Assembly (NCBI RefSeq): GCF_019021925.1 | Contig: NZ_CP058990.1 | Span: forward strand, 3,436,001-3,500,000 | Origin: Cellulophaga sp. HaHaR_3_176 | Lineage (GTDB): Bacteria; Bacteroidota; Bacteroidia; Flavobacteriales; Flavobacteriaceae | Length of the DNA: 64,000 bases | Reading direction: 5' to 3' | Shown: positions 8,637 to 17,543 of the stretch, one piece after another | Layout of the letters: each line of letters begins with the position of its first letter | Numbering within the stretch: position 1 is the first letter of the stretch | Position numbers and translations under genes: made by a program | The notes under the pieces: generated by a model | Seen by the model: the letters and a program-made list of their open reading frames with translations, nothing else | Database searches by the model: none | What the model was told of the DNA's origin: nothing

Positions 8637-9702
8637 CTGTTGTATTTTTAAGGGCATCTAAATTTTTAATATTTACCCGTGTTCGAGCAATACTTTCAGG
8701 GTAATTTTCTTGTAAAAATGTAATTAATTTTTCTCTTACATGCACTCTTAAATCCCATGCAGTGGGCGAGTCTACGGCGCTAACTAAAGCTCTAATTTCA
8801 ACACTATTTGGTTGAGAGTTTGTTACTTGTAAATTGTTAACTTCTCCATCCCATAAATCGCAATCTTCTAAAATTTTTGTTAGTTCTTTTCTTATTTCAT
8901 CAAATGGAACATTGTAATCTGTGTATAAAAAAACAGTTCCTAATATATCAGAAGATGTTTTCGTCCAGTTCTGAAAAGGTTTTTCAATAAAATAAGTAGT
9001 AGGTAAAATTAGGCGTCTTTTATCCCAAATATTAACAACAACATACGTAAGTGTAATTTCTTCAATTTTTCCCCATTCACCTTCAACCACAACAACATCA
9101 TCAATTTTTATTGGTTGTGATATGGCAATTTGTATTCCTGCGAGTATACTACCAATCATTTTTTGAGCAGATAGACCAAGAATTATACCTGCAACACCTG
9201 CGGATGCAAATATACTTACACCAATTTCACGGATGCTTTCAAAACTCATTAAGCTAATACCAGTAGCTAAAATAATAATGATGAAAATCACGATTCTTTC
9301 TAAAATATTAAATTGTGTGTAGACTTTACGAGCACGTAAGTTGTTGGCTGCTGTTACATCATAATTAGCGATAACTTTTCTTTTAATAATTTTTAAAATT
9401 GAAATTAAAAGCCATGTAATTGCAATTATAATAATGATTGTGCTTGTTTTTTTTAATGCATACGATAATTCATTAATACCTAAATTTGTATGTATCAATT
9501 TAACACGAGTCAAAATTCCAATAAGCAACAAAAAAACCGGCCTACTAACATCTTTAACGCCTTGTTTATCTATTATGTAATCAGATTTTTTTCCATATCT
9601 ACGAAGAATCTGAACAGTAATAAATTGAAGTATTAATACAATTACAATTCCGACTGCTAAATACAGTAATGCGCTAGGGTTCATTGTTAAGTTTTTTAGC
9701 AT
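8632..9702 (-). CDS. Mechanosensitive ion channel, MscS family
   Basis: A 356-residue inner-membrane protein that should open under membrane tension and release solutes during hypo-osmotic shock. Hydrophobic segments lie at about 12-32, 52-65, 85-105, 135-153 and the pore helix near 160-185 (GVSIFASAGVAGIILGLSAQ), which is the glycine/alanine-rich TM3 of MscS. The beta domain follows (PIKIDDVVVVEGEWGKIEEI) and then the alpha/beta C-terminal domain (VFLYTDYNVPFDEIRKEL). Met7 (MNPSALL) is another possible start. It may be the first gene of the minus-strand run that includes the TraB/GumN gene, 54 bases downstream, or an independent unit. The upstream region is shared with divergent hemH. Confidence 0.92.
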   Translation of the reverse strand: MLKNLTMNPSALLYLAVGIVIVLILQFITVQILRRYGKKSDYIIDKQGVKDVSRPVFLLLIGILTRVKLIHTNLGINELSYALKKTSTIIIIIAITWLLISILKIIKRKVIANYDVTAANNLRARKVYTQFNILERIVIFIIIILATGISLMSFESIREIGVSIFASAGVAGIILGLSAQKMIGSILAGIQIAISQPIKIDDVVVVEGEWGKIEEITLTYVVVNIWDKRRLILPTTYFIEKPFQNWTKTSSDILGTVFLYTDYNVPFDEIRKELTKILEDCDLWDGEVNNLQVTNSQPNSVEIRALVSAVDSPTAWDLRVHVREKLITFLQENYPESIARTRVNIKNLDALKNTTE

Positions 9703-9842
9703 TATTTCCGTTTTAATCTATTAATTATGCAACTTAATAAAAAGTGTTTATTCTACTGTTAATTGCTTGTGAAAATTGAATATAACTATAGTGTTATAAA
9801 TAAACTAATTAATAGAATTAAGGTTTATAAATTGTCATGTAT

Positions 9843-9850
9843 TATTTTTG
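9843..9850 (+). promoter_or_regulatory. Likely -7 element of the hemH promoter
   Basis: TATTTTTG fits the Bacteroidota sigma factor -7 consensus TAnnTTTG and lies 27 bases before the hemH ATG, which would give a 5' leader of about 20 bases. No TTG was found at the usual 17-23 base distance, so the -33 part is missing or weak. Confidence 0.5.
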
Positions 9851-9877
9851 CAGCAGATAAAGGAAATTCGATAAGCT

Positions 9878-10909
9878 ATGAAAGGAGTTTTACTAGTTAA
9901 TTTAGGGTCACCAGAAAGCCCTACAGCAAAAGACGTTAAGCCATATTTAGATGAGTTTTTAATGGATGAGCGTGTTATTGATGTAAATAAAGTTTTAAGA
10001 AACATTATTGTTCGAGGAATTATATTACAAACACGACCAAAAAAATCAGCAGAAGCGTATTCTAAAATTTGGTGGAAAGAAGGTTCTCCTTTAGTAGTTA
10101 TCTCTGAAAGATTTACTGAAAAAGTCCGTAAACATACTAAAATGCCTGTGGCATTAGGTATGCGTTATGGTAAAATGACTATTAAAAATGCTTTGCAAGA
10201 ATTAAAAGATAAAGGTGTTGATGAAGTTCTTTTAGTGCCTTTATACCCTCATTACGCAATGTCTTCTTTTGAAACTGTAGTTGTAAAAGCTATGGAAGTA
10301 AAAGATGAATTTTTTCCAAACATTAAAATAACCACACTACCTGCGTTTTATAAAAATCCAGCGTACGTAAAAGTTTTATCAGAGAGTATAGCAGATGGTT
10401 TAAAAGGTTTTGATTACGATCATATTCTTTTTTCTTATCACGGAATTCCTGAAAGACATATTAAAAAATCAGATCCAACAAAATTTCACTGTAAAATAGA
10501 TGGTAGTTGTTGCAAAACAAACTCTGTTGCTCATAATACGTGTTACCGTCACCAATGTTATGATATGACTGAAAGTGTTAAAGCATATTTAAACTTGCCA
10601 GAAGATAAGGTAAGCATGTCATTCCAATCTAGATTACCAAACGACCCTTGGCTTAAGCCTTATACTGATTTTGAGTTTGAACGTTTTCCGAAAGAAGGAA
10701 AGAAAAAACTAGTCGTTATTACTCCTGCATTTGTTGCTGATTGTTTAGAAACTTTGGAAGAAATTGCAATGGAAGGTAAAGAGCAGTTTCAAGAAGCAGG
10801 AGGAGGAGATTATAAGCATATTCCTTGTTTAAACGATAGCGATGATTGGGTAGAAGTAATGTCAAAATGGGTTAATGATTGGGAAGAAAACGGTAAGCTT
10901 CCCGCATAA
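9878..10909 (+). CDS. hemH: Ferrochelatase
   Basis: A 343-residue enzyme that inserts Fe(II) into protoporphyrin IX, the last step of haem synthesis. The start KGVLLVNLGSP is the family signature; SYHGIPERH at 186-194 holds the catalytic histidine (His188); the conserved acidic ETLEEI helix lies near 275-285. Between about 204 and 226 there is a cysteine-rich segment (FHCKIDGSCCKTN, then CYRHQC) that many ferrochelatases lack in this form. The stop overlaps the ATG of the MATE gene by one base (TAATG), so the two are translationally coupled. HemJ, which makes the substrate, is encoded 2.4 kb downstream on the same strand. Confidence 0.97.
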   Translation: MKGVLLVNLGSPESPTAKDVKPYLDEFLMDERVIDVNKVLRNIIVRGIILQTRPKKSAEAYSKIWWKEGSPLVVISERFTEKVRKHTKMPVALGMRYGKMTIKNALQELKDKGVDEVLLVPLYPHYAMSSFETVVVKAMEVKDEFFPNIKITTLPAFYKNPAYVKVLSESIADGLKGFDYDHILFSYHGIPERHIKKSDPTKFHCKIDGSCCKTNSVAHNTCYRHQCYDMTESVKAYLNLPEDKVSMSFQSRLPNDPWLKPYTDFEFERFPKEGKKKLVVITPAFVADCLETLEEIAMEGKEQFQEAGGGDYKHIPCLNDSDDWVEVMSKWVNDWEENGKLPA

Positions 10910-12285
10910 TGCCGAGTGTATCTGCTAATCAATTAGGGTCAGAGTCAATAGGTAAATTACTTGTTAAACAAGCCGTACCAGCATCTATTGGTATTTTGGT
11001 GATGTCTCTTAATGTATTAGTAGATTCTATTTTTGTAGGTAATTGGATTGGTTCTATAGCGATAGCAGCAATTAATGTAGTGTTACCTGTTTCATTTTTT
11101 ATTGCAGCGCTTGGTATGTCTGTGGGTATTGGTGGGGCTAGTATTATTTCTAGAGCTTTAGGAGGTAATAATAAAGAAAAGGCTTTAAAAACATTTGGGA
11201 ATCAAATAGCATTAACACTTTTTATAACCATCGGTATGGTTATCTTAGGGTTAAGCTATGTTGATGCTATTATTCCAGCGTTTGGCGGTAAAGGCCGCAT
11301 ATTTGAGCCAGCAAAAATCTATTATACTATTGTTTTGTATGGAGTTCCTTTTTTGGCACTTTGTATGATGGGGAATACGGTTATTAGAGCAGAGGGAAAG
11401 CCTAAATTTGCTATGATTGCTATGATTATTCCATCTATAGGAAACTTAGTGATGGATTATGTTTTCATTTACATTTTTGATTGGGGAATGGCTGGTGCCG
11501 CTTGGGCTACAACTATTGGGTATCTACTCTGTTTTTCTTATGTTTTTTACTTCTTCGTTTCAAAAAATTCTGAACTTAAAATAGGGTGGCATCACTTAAA
11601 ATTTGATTTTCCAGTTCTAAAAGAAATTAGTTCTTTAGGCTTTGTAACCTTGGCAAGGCAAGCTACAACAAGTGTTGTGTATTTATTAATGAATAATATA
11701 CTGTTCGGTTTAGGAGGAGAAGCTATGGTGGCAGTTTACGCTATCATTGGTCGTATGTTAATGTTTGCACTCTTTCCTGTGTTTGGTGTTACACAAGGCT
11801 TTTTACCTATTGCGGGGTTCAATTATGGTGCAAAAAAATACCAAAGGGTACGAGAAAGTATTATTACAGCAATTAAATATGCCGCGATTATGGCAACCGT
11901 TGTCTTTATTGGTTTAATGTTGTTTCCAGGAGAAATTGCATCATTGTTTTTGAGTTCTAAAGAAGGTATTCCAGCAAGTGAATTAGCTGTTAATGCTTAT
12001 GTTTTAAAGCACACACCAACGGCAATGCGTTTAGTTTTTGCAGCAACTCCTATAATTGCATTACAATTAATTGGCGCAGCATATTTTCAAGCTATAGGAA
12101 AAGCGGTTCCTGCTCTTTTATTAACATTAACAAGGCAAGGTTTCTTTTTTATACCGTTAATTATAATTCTACCTAAGTATTTTGGCGAATTAGGGGTTTG
12201 GTTGGCGTTTCCTATTGCAGATGTATTAGCTACAATTATAACAGGGTATTACCTTAGAAAAGAAATGAAACGAGAATTAAGCTAA
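10909..12285 (+). CDS. MATE family efflux transporter
   Basis: A 458-residue membrane protein with about 12 hydrophobic segments in two similar halves, as expected for the MATE (multidrug and toxic compound extrusion) family. Recognisable stretches are LNVLVDSIFVGNWIG near 30-45 and FGVTQGFLPIAGFNYGAKK near 295-315, which match the TM1 and TM7-8 motifs. MATE proteins export cationic drugs or metabolites using H+ or Na+ gradients; the substrate cannot be told. It overlaps the hemH stop by one base and so may be co-translated with it. It ends 3 bases before the convergent EcsC gene, with no visible terminator between. Confidence 0.93.
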   Translation: MPSVSANQLGSESIGKLLVKQAVPASIGILVMSLNVLVDSIFVGNWIGSIAIAAINVVLPVSFFIAALGMSVGIGGASIISRALGGNNKEKALKTFGNQIALTLFITIGMVILGLSYVDAIIPAFGGKGRIFEPAKIYYTIVLYGVPFLALCMMGNTVIRAEGKPKFAMIAMIIPSIGNLVMDYVFIYIFDWGMAGAAWATTIGYLLCFSYVFYFFVSKNSELKIGWHHLKFDFPVLKEISSLGFVTLARQATTSVVYLLMNNILFGLGGEAMVAVYAIIGRMLMFALFPVFGVTQGFLPIAGFNYGAKKYQRVRESIITAIKYAAIMATVVFIGLMLFPGEIASLFLSSKEGIPASELAVNAYVLKHTPTAMRLVFAATPIIALQLIGAAYFQAIGKAVPALLLTLTRQGFFFIPLIIILPKYFGELGVWLAFPIADVLATIITGYYLRKEMKRELS

Positions 12286-12288
12286 TAC

Positions 12289-13107
12289 TTAGTGTATTGT
12301 AATTTGCTCATAAGATTTTCTAATAAGTTCTTCTCCGTAGTTGCGTTCTAATTTTCTAATAGCAAAATGAGCGTGAGCCATTCGCTGAAAATGATGAATG
12401 AATGCTAAGTTTATAGCACCACCACCTGCCGCACCTAGTATAGGAATGGCTTGTGCAACAAATTTTTCAGATACTTGTACACTAAACCGCGAGGCAATAG
12501 CTCCTAAAATTTGTAGAAACGGGTTAGAACTTCCTTTTAACATGCCGGCAGCTAATTTTCCAGCACCAGTTGTGGCTCCTTTAACGGTAGAATTTAGTGT
12601 GATTCTTGTAGCATAATAACCAGTTTCGAGGTTGTCATCATGTTTACTTTTTCCACCCAAGGCAAAAACTTGTAAACAGGCAAGTTGTGTGTCCAATGCA
12701 GTAAGGTCTTCGCCTTCGCTACGAGCAATATCCATAATAGAACGCATCATAAACTTTGTAGCTACAGCTAAATCAGCTGAGAAAGCAATGACACCAAAAG
12801 TACCTCCTAAAATTCCAGAGGAAGTAACCAATGCTTTGTATGTATTGTTTAAGGGAGTTGTAACTAGTTTATTGGTTTTCATTGATAGTAAATTGGTTTT
12901 TACTACTTTTTGCAATACATTATAACTCACTTCTTGTAGCCATTTTTGTTGCTTTTGTGGTAACAACTCTACTTTATTCTGAATAATATTTCCAACACTA
13001 TTTAATCCCTTCATAGCCCAACCAATTTCTTCCATTTGCTGTTTAGCGTTGGTTAAAATCTTTAAATCACTTTCGGTTAATTTTGCAGTTGATATGAGTT
13101 TTGACAT
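12289..13107 (-). CDS. EcsC family protein
   Basis: A 272-residue protein of the EcsC family, whose founder is the third gene of the Bacillus ecs transporter operon. The function of the family is not firmly known. Family features seen are the helical N-terminus with the WAMKGLN stretch, the FGVIAFSADLAVATKFMMRSI segment near 105-125, the LQVFALGGKS stretch near 147-156, and the glycine-rich AIPILGAAGGGAINLAFIHH near 225-244 that ends in histidines. Several glycine/alanine-rich hydrophobic parts suggest membrane association. It is convergent with the MATE gene, and I see no operon partner. Confidence 0.88.
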   Translation of the reverse strand: MSKLISTAKLTESDLKILTNAKQQMEEIGWAMKGLNSVGNIIQNKVELLPQKQQKWLQEVSYNVLQKVVKTNLLSMKTNKLVTTPLNNTYKALVTSSGILGGTFGVIAFSADLAVATKFMMRSIMDIARSEGEDLTALDTQLACLQVFALGGKSKHDDNLETGYYATRITLNSTVKGATTGAGKLAAGMLKGSSNPFLQILGAIASRFSVQVSEKFVAQAIPILGAAGGGAINLAFIHHFQRMAHAHFAIRKLERNYGEELIRKSYEQITIH

Positions 13108-13292
13108 AAATTCAATAATTTGTTAATGTAGCATATAGGTAGTGAAAATTACACAATTGTTACATCTTTTAAGAGGTTTACTAGTTAAAAACGAATTGAT
13201 TGCTGAAATAAAAACACAATTAAGTACTTTTGATATACTGATAAGGGGTAATTTAATCAGCTAAAACTTAATTATTTATTTGTAGAGGAATA

Positions 13293-13844
13293 ATGACAGA
13301 ATTATACGGTTATATAAAAGCATTGCATTTAATTTTTGTAATCACATGGTTTGCTGGACTTTTTTACGTTCCTAGGCTGTTTATTAACCAAATAGAGGCC
13401 TCATTAAGACCTTCTCCAGAAAAGGAAATCTTAACAAAAGAATTTAAGTTAATGACCAAAAGGTTGTGGTATATTATTACTTGGCCATCTGCAATTTTAG
13501 CAGTATTGTTTGCTGTTTGGTTACTGGTATTGTTTCCTAATTGGTTGCAACAATCTTGGATGCATGTAAAACTAGGGTTTGTGCTATTACTTATTTTTTA
13601 TCATATTAAAAATCATCAAATCTTCAAACAATTGCAACGAGATGAAATTAAATACACCTCTAAATTTATGCGTATTTGGAATGAAGGCGCGACTATTATT
13701 TTGTTTGCAGTTGTGTTTTTGGTCGTTTTAAAAAGTGCTTTTAGTTGGGTTTACGGAGTAGTAGGTATAATACTACTTGGTATATTGTTAATGTTAGGTA
13801 TTAAGCTTTATAAGAAAATAAGAGATAAAAACCCTGATGCTTAA
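13293..13844 (+). CDS. hemJ: Protoporphyrinogen IX oxidase, HemJ type (CopD-like fold)
   Basis: A 183-residue membrane protein with four or five TM segments. The N-terminus LYGYIKALHLIFVITWFAGL, with the conserved histidine at residue 12, and the segment RLWYIITWPS near 62-71 match the HemJ (UPF0093) family, which oxidises protoporphyrinogen IX to protoporphyrin IX. The later stretch LKLGF-type helix (WMHVKLGFVLLLIFYHIK) is also typical. The product is the substrate of ferrochelatase, encoded upstream, which supports the call. A purine-rich AGAGGA lies 7 bases before the ATG. Confidence 0.9.
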   Translation: MTELYGYIKALHLIFVITWFAGLFYVPRLFINQIEASLRPSPEKEILTKEFKLMTKRLWYIITWPSAILAVLFAVWLLVLFPNWLQQSWMHVKLGFVLLLIFYHIKNHQIFKQLQRDEIKYTSKFMRIWNEGATIILFAVVFLVVLKSAFSWVYGVVGIILLGILLMLGIKLYKKIRDKNPDA

Positions 13845-13923
13845 TAGTGCTTCTATTATTTTTAATGGGTCAAAAAATATTTTGGTTCAATTATTGTTAT
13901 ATTTAAAAATCAAATTATAATTA

Positions 13924-15375
13924 TTGTTCAATAAAGTTTCTCTTAGGTCTCGAATATTTTTTGCTATGATTTTGCTGGTGCTGTTAGCGTCGGTATTAAT
14001 AGCAGGAGTTACTATTTACCAATATGGAGAACAAGCGAAAGATTATCACGAAGATCGTTTAGAGCGTAAAGAGGAGCAAATAAAAGAAAATATTAGGTAT
14101 ACGTTACAAAGGACGACCTATGTTGCTACTACAGAAAATTTGCATCTAATTTTTAAAGATGAAATTTATCAAATAGCAGATGTGCTAAATGTAAATTTCA
14201 ATATCTATAATTTAGAAGGAGGATTAATTAAAAGCTCTAGGCCAAAATTTGGCAACGATTCTATCTCAATGTGCTTAACTCCCATTGTTTTAAATAATTT
14301 AGAAAGGAGTGTAGACTCTAGATATTTAGAAGAAAAAGCAACTGCTGGTGATAAGTATCAAGCATCATATACCTATATTACAGATAATAGATTTAAACCA
14401 ATTGGTATATTAAATTTACCTTATTTTGAAGATAACTCATTTAACAATAAAGAGTTGAAGGAGTTTTTACTTCGTTTAGGTGGTGTGTATATATTTATGT
14501 TGTTAATAGCTATTTGGTTGGCTTATTTTATATCAAAATACATAACAAGATCACTGCAAACAATTTCTGATAAAATGAATACTACATTTTTGACGAAACA
14601 AAATCAAAAAATCATTGTAGGTAACCCATCAGAAGAGATAGGGAAGCTTATAAATGCATATAACGCAATGATTGACGAGTTAGAGATAAGTGCTGTTAAA
14701 TTAGCTAAAAGCGAACGAGAGCAGGCTTGGCGAGAAATGGCAAAGCAAGTGGCGCATGAAATTAAAAATCCGCTTACGCCAATGCGTTTAACCGTGCAGA
14801 GCTTTGAACGTAAATTTGATCCTGAAGATCCTGAGGTTAAAAATAAATTAAAAGAATATTCAAAAACATTAATCCAGCAAATAGATACCATGAGTAGTAT
14901 TGCGGGTGCATTTTCTAATTTTGCCGAAATGCCTGCGCAGCAAAATGAAACTCTTAATGTGGTGAAAATTGTGAAGCTAGGCTTAGATATATTTAATGAA
15001 AATTATATTCATTTTATTGCCGATGAAGAAGAAATTATCGCAAAACTAGACCGTACACAATTAATTAGAGTGCTTACTAATTTGGTTAAAAATGCAATCC
15101 AAGCAGTGCCGGAAGTGGAATTTCCAAGAATATTGGTAACCGTATCTTCAGAAGGTAATTATGTAAAAATTGCGGTAGCAGATAATGGAATTGGAATTGA
15201 AGATGAGTTTAAGGAAAAAATATTTGAACCAAAATTTACGACTAAATCAAGCGGAATGGGTCTTGGTTTAGGGATGGTTAAAACAATTGTTGAAACCTAT
15301 AATGGGTCTATTGATCTTACCTCGCAACCCGGCAAAGGAACCGTTTTTACAGTGAAGTTTCCTAGAGTGGTGTAA
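13924..15375 (+). CDS. Sensor histidine kinase with HAMP domain (NtrY-like)
   Basis: A 483-residue inner-membrane sensor kinase. TM1 lies at about 12-28, a periplasmic sensor region at 30-180, TM2 near 186-205, then HAMP (about 205-260) and the HisKA H-box [14 protein letters not shown] with the phospho-accepting His278. The ATP-binding domain shows [24 protein letters not shown] and [12 protein letters not shown]. The start is TTG at 13924: a stop codon lies two codons upstream in frame, and the sequence [17 protein letters not shown] is the expected N-terminus. The first ATG is at about 13966, inside TM1. No response regulator lies next to it, so the partner is elsewhere. Confidence 0.92.
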   Translation: MFNKVSLRSRIFFAMILLVLLASVLIAGVTIYQYGEQAKDYHEDRLERKEEQIKENIRYTLQRTTYVATTENLHLIFKDEIYQIADVLNVNFNIYNLEGGLIKSSRPKFGNDSISMCLTPIVLNNLERSVDSRYLEEKATAGDKYQASYTYITDNRFKPIGILNLPYFEDNSFNNKELKEFLLRLGGVYIFMLLIAIWLAYFISKYITRSLQTISDKMNTTFLTKQNQKIIVGNPSEEIGKLINAYNAMIDELEISAVKLAKSEREQAWREMAKQVAHEIKNPLTPMRLTVQSFERKFDPEDPEVKNKLKEYSKTLIQQIDTMSSIAGAFSNFAEMPAQQNETLNVVKIVKLGLDIFNENYIHFIADEEEIIAKLDRTQLIRVLTNLVKNAIQAVPEVEFPRILVTVSSEGNYVKIAVADNGIGIEDEFKEKIFEPKFTTKSSGMGLGLGMVKTIVETYNGSIDLTSQPGKGTVFTVKFPRVV

Positions 15376-15435
15376 TTTATACCTAAGTATATATGAAGCT
15401 GCTTAATTTTTCTATTCACTATAAAATATAAATTA

Positions 15436-16153
15436 ATGAGCAGTTTTTGGAAAGCAGCACCCGAAGAAAAGGTCATCCGCCACAATATAGAGTATCATCA
15501 AGTAAAGGAAGAGCAAATTAAACCAGGAAAAAGATTAAATATACAAGAGGCAAATGACCTATTTTTTGTTAGGAATGTATCGGTAAGCTTAACCCATTTT
15601 TGGACATCTATACATATGGTGTTATTATTTTTAACTTTTTTTTTTTTTAACAAGCGAATATGTTGATTTTAAAGGATTCCTAATAATTTTACCTTTTGTA
15701 GTGGTTACATTAATTTTTCTAATGATTCATGTAATGGCACCAGTTAAGGAAATAGTGTTAGATCGTTTAAATGGTAAAATTACATACCCAAAAACGTTTA
15801 TTGATAAAGAACATAGAACTATTGATTTTGATTCTTTACATGTATATAGAACCTTAACTACCTCTGGTGATTTTGCTATAACAGGTGAAAAAATATATAT
15901 TAAAGACAGAAAATACAACTATACTTGGACTTTAGAAACTAATGAATGTTTAGAATACTGGAGTTTATATGTGTGGTATATGGAAAAAAACCGCCCTTTA
16001 CCACCTGATACTGCTTTTGATGAATACCGCGAGAAAGATTTTGAAAGACGTAAAACAGAAGGTTTCCCTAAGCCTTTATATCCAAGCAATATACCTACAC
16101 CTGAAGCTACAAAAGAACAACAAGCAGTACGCAGGAAAATTGGTGGGTGGTAG
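15436..16153 (+). pseudogene. Membrane protein gene split by a frameshift in a 13-T tract
   Basis: ATG at 15436 opens a frame that reads for 76 codons and stops at 15666 just after a run of 13 T. The frame one base later continues without stop to 16153. Removing one T joins them through TFFFLTSEYVDFKGF into a smooth 238-residue protein: an N-terminal soluble stretch (SSFWKAAPEEKVI), two TM segments near 60-72 and 77-97, and a C-terminal domain ending in acidic and prolines-rich residues (YWSLYVWYMEKNRPLPP). The second part alone could start at GTG 15701. The function is unknown. The split may be a real mutation, a phase-variable or slippage site, or a sequencing error in the homopolymer. Confidence 0.7.
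15636..15648 (+). repeat. Homopolymer of 13 T inside a coding frame
   Basis: An uninterrupted run of 13 T that codes for Phe codons of a TM segment. It is exactly where the reading frame of the surrounding gene breaks; a run of 12 (or 15) would restore it. Tracts of this length are prone to slippage by DNA and RNA polymerase. Confidence 0.9.
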
Positions 16154-16305
16154 CTAAGCCAATCATGAGCAAGTCCTTATGTTTTAGGACAAGAATAGCT
16201 GTTAGTTGCCAATCATACTCTTTTAAGGTAGTTATAAACCCGATAGAGCAAGTAGCGGTGTCATCATTTTGTAATTTTAATATTCATAAATTAAAATAGG
16301 AACAG

Positions 16306-16650
16306 ATGACTACAGATAATAAAAATGAATATAGGGATAAGGATTACGGTGGACTAGATAATACAGTGCAACAAAATCATGGTTTAGAGGAAGACGCTCA
16401 AAATACAGAATCAAGTAGGGAACCTGTTAATAACGGAGGTGTAGAGACATCAAACTTTGACTTAGAGTTAGAAGAGCAATGGTTAGCGGTACGTGATGAA
16501 TACCTTGCACATTACCCTTATGTGTTAGACTCTGATACAAAATATGAAAAAGGAAGTTTTTATATTATAATTGAGAATTTAGCAAAAAGAACACAGCGTT
16601 CTCCTGAAGAAATTCACAATGAAATTTTGAATTGGAACTCCGATAAATAA
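16306..16650 (+). CDS. Conserved small acidic protein, unknown function
   Basis: A 114-residue soluble acidic protein. Residues 1-55 are polar and probably disordered (many N, D, E, G). Residues about 58-114 form a compact helical unit, EEQWLAVRDEYLAHYP followed by YIIIENLAKRTQRSPEEIHN and ending in W. Similar short domains occur in Bacteroidota proteins near general-stress genes, but I cannot name a function. The ATG follows GGAACAG. It stands alone on the plus strand between the split membrane gene and an acetyltransferase gene. Confidence 0.7.
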   Translation: MTTDNKNEYRDKDYGGLDNTVQQNHGLEEDAQNTESSREPVNNGGVETSNFDLELEEQWLAVRDEYLAHYPYVLDSDTKYEKGSFYIIIENLAKRTQRSPEEIHNEILNWNSDK

Positions 16651-16733
16651 TAAAAGACTTCTAAAAAGAATAAGAGAAAGATTTTTTGGGTTCGAATAGA
16701 AGGTTTTGTTAAGAAAATCATTTTATCAATACC

Positions 16734-16741
16734 TATATTTG
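16734..16741 (+). promoter_or_regulatory. Likely -7 element for the acetyltransferase gene at 16761
   Basis: TATATTTG fits TAnnTTTG and lies 19 bases before the ATG at 16761. A TTG at 16706-16708 is 25 bases upstream, slightly long for the -33 element. Confidence 0.45.
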
Positions 16742-16760
16742 AACTCTATTATTTGTTTTC

Positions 16761-17447
16761 ATGAGTCATTTTGAAGAAACATTAAAAAACCCTGTATGGT
16801 ACTCGCTTAGCGAAACACATAAAAATTTTGTGGTAAACTATAATGGAGTTAAATTTTACGATCCGAAAGTTTGTCCTTTTGGAGCTTTTGTTGATGCCTT
16901 TACTACTGAAGAGGCTCTTGATGCTTACGCTATGGCATGTGATAGTTTTTTTTTAGTTTCCGAAACAGGTGTGCCCACTTTCAATAGTAATCGTGTTATT
17001 TTAGACCGTAAAATTGAAGGTTGCCAAATGGTGCTTAATTCGTTAATTGAAACTGTAATTTCAGAAACCATAGTACGGCTAACAACAGAGCATATTGATG
17101 ATATTTATGATTTGGTATGGCTTGTAATGCCAGGCTATTATCGAAAAAGAACCTTTGAAATGGGTGAGTATTATGGAATATTTAAAGATGGAAAATTAGT
17201 TTCAGTTGCAGGGCAACGTATGCAAACTGATAATTTTATTGAAGTAAGTGCTGTAGTTACACACCCAGATTATATGCGAAAAGGATTAGCCAAACAATTG
17301 GTTTGCTACGTAACTCAGCAAATTTTAAAAAATAATAAGAAGCCCATTTTACACACTACAAAAGGAAATGCAGCAATACCAATGTATGAAAAACTTGGTT
17401 ATAGTATAACCAGGGATATGAATTGGTGGTTTTTTCATAGAAAGTAA
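16761..17447 (+). CDS. GNAT family N-acetyltransferase
   Basis: A 228-residue cytoplasmic protein. The C-terminal half is a GNAT fold: YYGIFKDGKLVSVAGQRM (strands beta 3-4), EVSAVVTHPDYMRKGLAKQL near 167-186 with the acetyl-CoA-binding motif Q/RxxGxG/A (here RKGLAK), and IPMYEKLGYSITRDMNWW at the end. The N-terminal 100 residues are less conserved and may set substrate choice. The same arrangement occurs in FR47-like acetyltransferases. The substrate is unknown. Confidence 0.88.
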   Translation: MSHFEETLKNPVWYSLSETHKNFVVNYNGVKFYDPKVCPFGAFVDAFTTEEALDAYAMACDSFFLVSETGVPTFNSNRVILDRKIEGCQMVLNSLIETVISETIVRLTTEHIDDIYDLVWLVMPGYYRKRTFEMGEYYGIFKDGKLVSVAGQRMQTDNFIEVSAVVTHPDYMRKGLAKQLVCYVTQQILKNNKKPILHTTKGNAAIPMYEKLGYSITRDMNWWFFHRK

Positions 17448-17465
17448 ATTTTGACATATATAAAT

Positions 17466-17501
17466 AAAAAGGAGTACATGTTTGTTATGAATATGCACTC
17501 C
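17466..17501 (-). terminator. Rho-independent terminator after the proline operon
   Basis: GGAGT at 17471-17475 pairs with ACTCC at 17497-17501, extended by three more pairs after one mismatch. On the minus strand the hairpin is followed by TTTTTATTTA. It stands 40 bases after the stop of the AblB-type gene. Confidence 0.6.
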
Positions 17502-17543
17502 TCGTAATATATTTAAATTTAAAACCTACTACCGTCTGAAAAT

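Noticed and set aside
16173..16190. GTCCT/AGGAC hairpin after the split membrane gene
   Set aside because: Only five pairs and no following T-run; not a convincing terminator.
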